Positions 37,807 through 44,769 of a stretch of 64,000 nt of DNA are shown here, in pieces. The notes under the pieces were generated by a model that saw nothing but the letters and a program-made list of their open reading frames with translations, was not told the DNA's origin and ran no database searches. Source of the DNA: Actinoplanes aureus (GTDB lineage: Bacteria; Actinomycetota; Actinomycetes; Mycobacteriales; Micromonosporaceae); the NCBI RefSeq assembly GCF_015704865.1, contig NZ_JADQTO010000020.1:62001-126000 (forward strand), in the 5' to 3' direction. Within the stretch, counting starts at the first letter, position 1. Each line of letters opens with the position of its first letter. The position numbers and the translations under genes are program-made.

Positions 37807-38640
37807 ATGGCCAGGCCCACCCCATCCCGGCAGGGCAATCCGATCGTGTACGTCGGCGCCCTGATGCTGATCGGCCTGATGCTCGGTCCCGTCATCTACA
37901 TCATCATCGGCGGGTTCCGGACCAACTCGCAGATCACCACCGACCCGGCGGCCCTGCCGGACCCGTGGGTGTTCGGCAACTACACCGATGTGCTGACCAG
38001 CGACGTCTTCTGGCGCCAGGTCGGCAACTCGACGATCGCGGCGCTGGCCACGACCATCGGCGTCGTGGTGCTGGGTGTGATGGCGAGCTACGTCCTGGCC
38101 CGGTACAAGTTCCGCGGCCGGGGAGCGATGTACGCCCTGTTCGCCGCCGGCCTGATGTTCCCGGCGACGGTCGCCATCACGCCGCTGTACATCCTGGTGA
38201 AGAACCTGGGCCTGGTGAACACCCTGCCCGGCGTCATCCTTCCGCAGATCGCCTTCGGGCTGCCCACCACGATCATCATCCTGGTCCCGTTCCTGCAGGC
38301 CATTCCCAAGGAGATCGAGGAGGCCGCCGCCATCGACCGGTGCAGCCGGCTCGGGTTCTTCTGGCGGATGGTGCTCCCACTGTCGGTGCCGGGCCTGATC
38401 ACCACCGGGATCCTCGCGTTCATCGGCAGCTGGAACAGCTATCTGCTGCCGCTGTTCATCCTGAACGATCAGGACGGGTTCACTTTGCCGCTGGGCGTGC
38501 AGGCGTTCGCATCGCAATACTCAGTTGACACCGCCAAGGTGCTCGCGTTCACCTCGTTGTCGATGATCCCGGCGCTGGTGTTCTTCAGCCTGTTCGAACG
38601 CCGCATCGTGGGTGGCCTCACCGGTGCGGTCAAAGGATGA
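37807..38640 (+). CDS. Sugar ABC transporter permease (MalG/UgpE type)
   Basis: 277 residues with six membrane helices and the EAA loop EAAAIDRCSRLGFFWRMVLP. It is the second half of the membrane channel, 3 bp after the first permease. Its stop lies 32 bp before the preferred GH120 start. Confidence 0.95.
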   Translation: MARPTPSRQGNPIVYVGALMLIGLMLGPVIYIIIGGFRTNSQITTDPAALPDPWVFGNYTDVLTSDVFWRQVGNSTIAALATTIGVVVLGVMASYVLARYKFRGRGAMYALFAAGLMFPATVAITPLYILVKNLGLVNTLPGVILPQIAFGLPTTIIILVPFLQAIPKEIEEAAAIDRCSRLGFFWRMVLPLSVPGLITTGILAFIGSWNSYLLPLFILNDQDGFTLPLGVQAFASQYSVDTAKVLAFTSLSMIPALVFFSLFERRIVGGLTGAVKG

Positions 38641-38672
38641 CGCAGCAAGTGACGACAGAAAGGCACCAGAAC

Positions 38673-40640
38673 ATGACATCGCTGCACGTGGCGACCACCG
38701 GATCCGACGACGCCGACGGCTCGGCGCAACGGCCGTTGCGGACGATCAACCGGGCCGCGGCGCTCGCGAGGCCCGGGGACACCGTGGTCGTGCACGCCGG
38801 CGAGTACCGAGAGTGGGTGACGCCCCGGCGTGGCGGCCTGAGCGACAACCGCCGCATCACCTACCAGGCCGCCGAGGGCGAGCACGTCGTCATCAAGGGA
38901 TCCGAGCGGATCACCGGCTGGGAGCCGGACGGCGGGACCGTGTGGAAGGCGACGGTGCCCAACGCGCTGTTCGGCGACTTCAACCCGTTCGCCGAGGAGA
39001 TCGCCGGCGACTGGGTCGTCTACGCCGACAAGGCGCCCCGCAAGCACCTCGGCGACGTCTACCTCAACGGCCTCAGCTTCTACGAGGCCGGCTCGCGCGC
39101 CGAGGTGTCCGCCCCTGAGAAGCGCACCGAGATGAAGGACGACTGGACCGGCGTCACCGACCGCGTCCGCAACCCGGAGCAGACTCTGCTGGTCTGGTAC
39201 GCGCAGGTGGACGCCGAGGCGACCACGATCTGGGCGAACTTCCAGGGCGCCGACCCGAACGCCGAACTGGTCGAGATCAACGTACGCCGGTCGGTGTTCT
39301 ACCCGCTCGTGCCGCACCTGGACTACATCACCGTGCGCGGCTTCGAACTGGCCCAGGCCGCGTGCCCGTGGACCCCGCCGACCGCCGACCAGCCCGGGTT
39401 GATCGGCCCGAACTGGGCCAAGGGCTGGATCATCGAGGACAACGTCATCCACGACGCGAAGTGCTCGGCGATCTCCCTCGGCAAGGAGGCCTCGACCGGC
39501 CACAACTACGCTACCGAGCGCGGCGACAAGCCCGGTTACCAGTACCAGCTCGAGTCGGTCTTCTCCGCCCGGCAGATCGGCTGGGACAAAGAGCACATCG
39601 GCTCGCACGTCATCCGCCGCAACCACATCTACGACTGTGGGCAGAACGGCATCGTCGGTCACCTCGGCTGCGTCTTCTCGACGATCGAGGACAACCACAT
39701 CCATCACATCGCGGTCAAGCGCGAGTTCTACGGCTACGAGATCGGCGGCATCAAGCTGCACGCCGCCATCGACGTGGAGATCCGGCACAACCGCATCCAC
39801 GACTGCTCGCTGGGCACCTGGCTGGACTGGCAGACCCAGGGCACCCGCGTCTCCCGCAACGTCTACTACGACAACAACCGCGACCTGTTCATCGAGGTCA
39901 GCCACGGGCCGTACCTGGTCGAGCACAACGTTCTCGCCTCGCCGGCCGCGCTGGAGCTGTGGAGCCAGGGCGGGGCGTTCGTCAACAACCTGCTCTGCGG
40001 CACCGTGTGGCTCAACCCGGTGATGGACCGGGCCACGCCGTACCACCGGCCGCACAGCACCCAGGTGGCCGGCTACGCGTTCATCGTCGGTGGCGACGAC
40101 CGGTGGCTCGGCAATCTCTTCGTCGGGGGAGACCCGGCGGTGGCGTACGCGGCGTCCGTGCCCGAGGGCAGTGCCGAGGCGTACGCCGGCACCGCCGGCT
40201 ACGCCGGCTACCCGGCGTCGTTCGAGGAGTACCTGCAGCGCATCGACGAGCAGCCGCCCGGCGACCACCAGCGCTTCCTCAACGTGAAGCAGGCCGTGTA
40301 CGCCCAGCGCAACGTCTACGCCGCCGGCGCCCGCCCGTTCGACGGCGAGCGTGACCCGGTGACGCTGGACAGCGCTTCCGCGTCGATCGTCGAGGAGGGC
40401 GACGAGGTCTACCTGGTGACCGACCTGCCGGAGGGCATCGCCGGCGCCGGTATCGCCCCGGTCGGCGGCCGCGACCTGGAGCGGGTCCGGTTCGTCGACG
40501 CCGAGTTCGAGGAGCGTGACGGCAGCCCCGCGGTCATCGACACCGACCTGACCGGTGTCCGCAAGGAGCCGGGGCGGACGTACCCGGCGGGCCCGCTCGC
40601 CGGCCTCACCGTGGGAAGCAGCCGGGTACGCGTCTGGTGA
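38673..40640 (+). CDS. GH120 beta-xylosidase (right-handed beta-helix)
   Basis: 655 residues without a signal peptide. The sequence follows the Thermoanaerobacterium XylC type closely from the first residues (HVATTGSDDADGSAQRPLRT) to the C-terminus (recalled comparison). The catalytic pair proposed for GH120 is kept: Asp385 in TWLDW and Glu408 in DLFIEVSHGP. It should release xylose from imported xylo-oligosaccharides. ATG 38673 with AGAAAGG upstream agrees with family length; ATG 38637, which overlaps the permease stop, is the alternative. Confidence 0.92.
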   Translation: MTSLHVATTGSDDADGSAQRPLRTINRAAALARPGDTVVVHAGEYREWVTPRRGGLSDNRRITYQAAEGEHVVIKGSERITGWEPDGGTVWKATVPNALFGDFNPFAEEIAGDWVVYADKAPRKHLGDVYLNGLSFYEAGSRAEVSAPEKRTEMKDDWTGVTDRVRNPEQTLLVWYAQVDAEATTIWANFQGADPNAELVEINVRRSVFYPLVPHLDYITVRGFELAQAACPWTPPTADQPGLIGPNWAKGWIIEDNVIHDAKCSAISLGKEASTGHNYATERGDKPGYQYQLESVFSARQIGWDKEHIGSHVIRRNHIYDCGQNGIVGHLGCVFSTIEDNHIHHIAVKREFYGYEIGGIKLHAAIDVEIRHNRIHDCSLGTWLDWQTQGTRVSRNVYYDNNRDLFIEVSHGPYLVEHNVLASPAALELWSQGGAFVNNLLCGTVWLNPVMDRATPYHRPHSTQVAGYAFIVGGDDRWLGNLFVGGDPAVAYAASVPEGSAEAYAGTAGYAGYPASFEEYLQRIDEQPPGDHQRFLNVKQAVYAQRNVYAAGARPFDGERDPVTLDSASASIVEEGDEVYLVTDLPEGIAGAGIAPVGGRDLERVRFVDAEFEERDGSPAVIDTDLTGVRKEPGRTYPAGPLAGLTVGSSRVRVW

Positions 40641-40674
40641 CCGCAGAGGGCCGACTCCTCGTACGCCGAACCTC

Positions 40675-40971
40675 ATGGCCGATACTGCAGAGGTGACCGC
40701 GATCGACGACGACTCTGAAAAGCCGCAGGACGGCGCCGCCGATGCCTCGCCGGCGCCGGCCCCGCGGAAGTCGCTGAACAGCAACTGGGCCCTCACCGTG
40801 GCGGGTGGGCTCTTCGGTACCTACTACCTGGTCAGCGGAGCCCTGTTGCTCCGTGACAAGCACGGGAACGGGGTGTTCGCCCTGCTCATGACGGGGATTG
40901 TGCTGGTGGTCGGTCTGATCGCCGTCCTGCTGTTCAGGTCGTACCGCGCGGAACGAGCGGCACGGAAGTAG
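40675..40971 (+). CDS. Small two-helix membrane protein
   Basis: 98 residues: an acidic, Ala/Pro-rich N-terminal tail of about 40 residues, two hydrophobic helices (about 42-60 and 68-88) and a basic end (RSYRAERAARK). No family was recognised. It lies 34 bp after the GH120 gene and overlaps the end of the convergent FGE gene by 38 bp. It may be part of the importer transcript. Confidence 0.6.
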   Translation: MADTAEVTAIDDDSEKPQDGAADASPAPAPRKSLNSNWALTVAGGLFGTYYLVSGALLLRDKHGNGVFALLMTGIVLVVGLIAVLLFRSYRAERAARK

Positions 40972-41914
40972 CGACGCATCGGAAGCCGACGTGGCTCATG
41001 CCGGTGTCGACCATGTGCGGGCGTCTCGCGGCCGGGCGGTACCGCAGGCAGTAGCTGTCCGCGCAGAGGAACGACCCGCCCTTGATCACCTTGCGGGGGA
41101 TCCGGACCTGGGGCTGCGCGGGGTCGAAGCTCTGCTCACGGAGCCCGCCCCGGGGATCGCGTGGTGCGCAGCACGGTGAGAGGTCGGCCCAACGCCGTTC
41201 GGCGTACCAGTCCTGGGTCCACTCCCAGACGTTGCCGGCCATGTCGGCCAGCCCGTAGCCGTTCGGCGGGAACGAGCCGACCGGCATGGTCGTTCCGTAG
41301 CCCTGCTCGGCGCGCCACGGGAAGTCGCCGTGCCAGTAGTTCGCCCGCCGCTGCCCGGCCGGTTCGGGTTCGTCTCCCCAGGTGAACGTGGCGGCGTCCA
41401 GGCCGCCGCGGGCCGCGTGCTCCCACTGCGCTTCGGTGGGAAGCGCGAGTCCGGCCCAGGTCGCGTACGCGTCGGCGTCCTCGTAGGCGATGTGCACGAC
41501 GGGATGCTCGGCCCGGCCGTCGAGATCGCTGGCCCGGCCCTCCGGCCGCCACCAGCAGGCGCCCGGCGTCCACGCCCACCACTGGCTGAGGTGACGCAGG
41601 TCGACGGGTCCCGGGGTGCCGACGAAGACCATCGACCCGGGCACCAGGTTCTCGATCGGCGCGCCGGGGAAGTCGGCCGGGTTCAGCGGACGTTCCGCGA
41701 CGGTCCGGTAGCCGGTCTCCGTGACGAACGCGGAGAACGCCGCGTTCGTCACGGTGGTGCGGCTCATCCAGACTCCGTCGACCTCGACGACCCGCGCCGG
41801 GGCCTCCTCCGGGTAGTGCTGGTCGGAACCCATGCGGAAGGCCCCGCCGGGAATCCAGATCATGTCGTCCGCCGGCGGGGCTCCCGTTGACCGGGACAGG
41901 GTTGACTCGGTCAT
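40934..41914 (-). CDS. Formylglycine-generating enzyme (sulfatase-modifying factor)
   Basis: 326 residues. FGE oxidises the sulfatase active-site Cys to formylglycine with oxygen and copper. The FGE fold motifs are present: IPGGAFRMGSD near the start, LPTEAQWEHAARGG, GLADMAGNVWEWTQDW and KGGSFLCADSYCLRYRPAAR. Both active-site cysteines (284 and 289) are kept. ATG 41914 overlaps the sulfatase stop, so the enzyme is made together with its substrate; the longer frame upstream is a shadow of the sulfatase gene. Confidence 0.94.
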   Translation of the reverse strand: MTESTLSRSTGAPPADDMIWIPGGAFRMGSDQHYPEEAPARVVEVDGVWMSRTTVTNAAFSAFVTETGYRTVAERPLNPADFPGAPIENLVPGSMVFVGTPGPVDLRHLSQWWAWTPGACWWRPEGRASDLDGRAEHPVVHIAYEDADAYATWAGLALPTEAQWEHAARGGLDAATFTWGDEPEPAGQRRANYWHGDFPWRAEQGYGTTMPVGSFPPNGYGLADMAGNVWEWTQDWYAERRWADLSPCCAPRDPRGGLREQSFDPAQPQVRIPRKVIKGGSFLCADSYCLRYRPAARRPHMVDTGMSHVGFRCVATSVPLVPRGTT

Positions 41915-43413
41915 GCGCTTGCGATGCCTTCCCGCAGTTTGGCCAGAACCTTGTCGAGGTTGAAGCTGGCCGGTTCCTGCCGGCGCGGGAACTCGGCGAA
42001 ACTCTGCAGCATGTTGAACACGTACGCCTGCATCGGCACGACGATCCAGGCGTGGTCGAGGATCCAGTCGTAGTAGGTGTTCGAGGTGACATCGGCCCGT
42101 TCGTACGGGTCGGTGCGCAAGTTGAAGATCTTCGGGACGCGCAGCTCGGTGAACGGCTCGGCCCACACCCGCAACGTACCGGTCGCCCTCTGCTCCAGGA
42201 AGACCAGCTTCCAGTTGTGGAAACGTACGGCTGTCAGGTCGCCGTCATCGGAGATGTAGAAGAAGTGCCGCCGCGGGCTCTCCTCGACCTCGCCGGTGAG
42301 GTAGCCGGTCTGGTCGTGGCCGTCGAGGTGGACCTTGTAGCGGGTGCCGTTGAGCTCGGTCCCGGTTCGCAGCCGCTCGACGATGTCCGGCACTCCGGCG
42401 GCGGCGAGCAGGGTGGGGAACCAGTCGGTGTGGCTCACGATCCCGTTGAACACGGTGCCGGGAGCGATCCGGCCCGGCCATCGCACCACCGCGGGCACCC
42501 GGTACGCGCCCTCCCAGTTGGAGTTCTTCTCCCCTCGGAACGGTGTCATCCCGGCGTCCGGCCAGGTGTTCATGTGCGGGCCGTTGTCGGTGGAGTAGAC
42601 GACGATGGTGTTCTCGGCGATGCCCAGCTCGTCGACCAGGTTCAGCAGGTCGCCGACGAGCTTGTCGTGGTCGACCATCGCGTCGTGATACTCCGACTGC
42701 CACCGCCCGGCCTGTCCGCGGCTCTCCGGCTTCACGTGCGTACGGAAATGCATGTGTGTGCTGTTGAACCACACGAAGAACGGCTCATCGGCGGTGGCCT
42801 TGTCCCGGATGAAGCCGGCTGCCGCGGCGAAGAACTCCTCGTCGACGGTTTCCATCCGCTTCCTGGTCAGCGGGCCGGTGTCCTCGATGCGCTGGGTGCC
42901 GTCCTTGTCCGCCCACGAGTGGATGACTCCGCGCGGTCCGAACTTCTCCCGGAAGTTCGGCAGCTCTTCCGGCGTGGGGTAGTCGGCGAGTTCCGGTTCC
43001 TCCTCGGCGTTGAGGTGGTAGAGGTTGCCGAAGAACTCGTCGAAGCCGTGCATCGTGGGCAGGTGCTCGTCGCGGTCGCCGAGGTGGTTCTTGCCGAACT
43101 GGCCGGTCGCGTACCCGTGTTCCTTGAGCGCGGTGGCGATGGTCGGATCCTCGGCCTGCAGGCCGACGGGTGCTCCCGGCATACCCACCTTGGTCAGCCC
43201 GGTGCGGATCGGGTTCTGCCCGCAGATGAAGGCCGCCCGCCCGGCGGTGCAGCTCTGCTCGCCGTAGTAGTCGGTGAACCGGGCGCCCTCCTCGGCGATC
43301 CGGTCGATGTTCGGCGTCCGGTAGCCCATCAAGCCGTCGCTGTAACAACTCAGGTTCGAGATCCCGATGTCGTCACCCCAGATCACCAGAATGTTGGGAC
43401 GTTCGGTCGGCAT
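41911..43413 (-). CDS. Type I (formylglycine) sulfatase
   Basis: 500 residues of the alkaline-phosphatase superfamily. Metal ligands are in NILVIWGDDIG, the modified residue Cys55 lies in CTAGR (55-59; the C-x-A-x-R form), and FGKNHLGD and VVYSTDNGPH are conserved. No signal peptide was seen, so it acts in the cytoplasm or leaves by an unknown path. AAGGAG eight bases before the ATG fixes this start. It hydrolyses a sulfate ester of unknown nature; the FGE gene follows in overlap. Confidence 0.95.
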   Translation of the reverse strand: MPTERPNILVIWGDDIGISNLSCYSDGLMGYRTPNIDRIAEEGARFTDYYGEQSCTAGRAAFICGQNPIRTGLTKVGMPGAPVGLQAEDPTIATALKEHGYATGQFGKNHLGDRDEHLPTMHGFDEFFGNLYHLNAEEEPELADYPTPEELPNFREKFGPRGVIHSWADKDGTQRIEDTGPLTRKRMETVDEEFFAAAAGFIRDKATADEPFFVWFNSTHMHFRTHVKPESRGQAGRWQSEYHDAMVDHDKLVGDLLNLVDELGIAENTIVVYSTDNGPHMNTWPDAGMTPFRGEKNSNWEGAYRVPAVVRWPGRIAPGTVFNGIVSHTDWFPTLLAAAGVPDIVERLRTGTELNGTRYKVHLDGHDQTGYLTGEVEESPRRHFFYISDDGDLTAVRFHNWKLVFLEQRATGTLRVWAEPFTELRVPKIFNLRTDPYERADVTSNTYYDWILDHAWIVVPMQAYVFNMLQSFAEFPRRQEPASFNLDKVLAKLREGIASA

Positions 43414-43483
43414 CTGTGTACTCCTTCGCCGGCGGGCCATCGGATTAGTTCTTGGCGAGTGAACGACGCGAAGCCCGGCTCGC

Positions 43484-43543
43484 GCCTCATCCCATACGGG
43501 TGAGTGGCGTGAGCCGGCACAGATCGCCTGCCCGGGATGAGGC
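43484..43543. repeat. 10-bp inverted repeat in the sulfatase/HAD divergent region
   Basis: GCCTCATCCC at 43484-43493 and GGGATGAGGC at 43534-43543 are exact reverse complements 40 bp apart, in the 161-bp gap between the divergent sulfatase and HAD genes. They are spaced about five helical turns between centres, like a pair of regulator sites. Function inferred. Confidence 0.45.
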
Positions 43544-43574
43544 CGGACACCGCGGATCGGTGGATGCTCAGCCG

Positions 43575-44510
43575 ATGACCACTGACGGCAACCGCCCGGC
43601 GCAGACGCCGCTCCGCAGTTGGCGGGACGGGGACACGAAGCACGCGATCCTCGAGTTCGTCGAGCGTGTCGCGGCCGAAGTGCCGATCGAGGAGCGCGTG
43701 GCGGTCTTCGACAACGACGGAACGCTGTGGTGCGAGAAGCCACTGCCGATCCAATTGGACTTCATCCTGCGGCGGTTCGTGGCGATGGCCGAGGCCGATC
43801 CCGCGTTGCGGGGCCGCCAGCCGTGGAAAGCGGCGTACGAACGCGACCACGAGTGGTTGGGTAGGGTGCTCACCGAGCATTACGCCGGGGACGACCGTAA
43901 CGTCCGGATCGTCGCCGGCGGGATCCTCGCGGCCTACGACGGCATCTCGGTGGAGGACTTCGAGGCTCGCTCGGACGAATTCCTCCGGAACACCGACCAC
44001 CCGACGCTGGGACGCGGATACCTGCGGTGCGCCTATCAGCCGATGATCGAGTTGCTCGACTATCTGGCGGTCAACGGCTTCGCCAACTACATCGCCTCCG
44101 GCGGCGGGCGCGACTTCATGCGGCCGATCAGCCAGGAGGTCTACGGCATTCCACGCGAGCGGGTCATCGGCAGCACTGTGGCGCTGGCCTATCGCGATGA
44201 CGCCGCCGGCGGCACCATCTTCCACAAGGCGGAGCTGGACTACCTGGACGACGGCCCGGAGAAGCCGGTCCGGATCTGGAACCGGGTCGGCCGCCGCCCG
44301 TTGCTGGCCGCCGGAAACTCCAACGGCGACATCCCGATGCTGCACTTCAGCCAGCACGCCGCCAAACCGTTCCTGCGGCTGCTCGTGCTGCATGACGACG
44401 CGGACCGCGAGTTCGCCTACACCAGCGGCGCCGAACGGGCGCTCGAGGAAGCCGGCCGCCACGGCTGGACGGTCGTCAGCGTCGGAGACGACTGGTCCAC
44501 CGTCTTCTGA
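43575..44510 (+). CDS. HAD-superfamily phosphatase (phosphoserine-phosphatase-like)
   Basis: 311 residues. Motif I is VFDNDGTLW with the nucleophile Asp46 and acid Asp48, followed by a large cap. Motif II/III lie in IASGGGRDFMRP and the acidic GNSNGDIPML is motif IV. It is cytosolic. Divergent pairing with the sulfatase operon suggests a related role, for example in handling a phosphorylated or sulfated metabolite. The start is uncertain: ATG 43575 has only a weak ribosome site, and the frame is open to 43452. Confidence 0.88.
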   Translation: MTTDGNRPAQTPLRSWRDGDTKHAILEFVERVAAEVPIEERVAVFDNDGTLWCEKPLPIQLDFILRRFVAMAEADPALRGRQPWKAAYERDHEWLGRVLTEHYAGDDRNVRIVAGGILAAYDGISVEDFEARSDEFLRNTDHPTLGRGYLRCAYQPMIELLDYLAVNGFANYIASGGGRDFMRPISQEVYGIPRERVIGSTVALAYRDDAAGGTIFHKAELDYLDDGPEKPVRIWNRVGRRPLLAAGNSNGDIPMLHFSQHAAKPFLRLLVLHDDADREFAYTSGAERALEEAGRHGWTVVSVGDDWSTVF

Positions 44511-44706
44511 TGGCCCGCGCCGGATGATCAAAACCGGACGCCAGCTCCAGCCGCGTCGATCGCCACCGGTAATTGTCCACTGGTGAGGTGCACAAACATG
44601 GCATCGGTTCGATCAGTCACAGTAGTTGCGCTAACGATCACGGTCATGTTTGCCTGACGGCGAGATCTGCCGCGGGGGGCCGCGTTCAATGGGGCAAGGT
44701 GGAGCT

Positions 44707-44769
44707 ATGACAGGACGGTCGGTGGCTGCGCGTTCCGGGGTGGGCGAGACGGCGGACGGCCGGTCATGA
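44707..44769 (+). CDS. 20-codon leader ORF overlapping the LAL regulator start
   Basis: ATG at 44707, six bases after GGTGGAG-like sequence, encodes MTGRSVAARSGVGETADGRS and stops at TGA 44767-44769, which overlaps the ATG of the large regulator (ATGA). The regulator itself has no good ribosome site. The arrangement implies translational coupling or leader control. It is too short to prove as a protein. Confidence 0.45.
   Translation: MTGRSVAARSGVGETADGRS

Noticed and set aside
38469-40796. A 775-residue antisense ORF opposite the GH120 gene
   Set aside because: No family feature; it crosses the permease and small-protein genes. It is a shadow of the GH120 reading frame.
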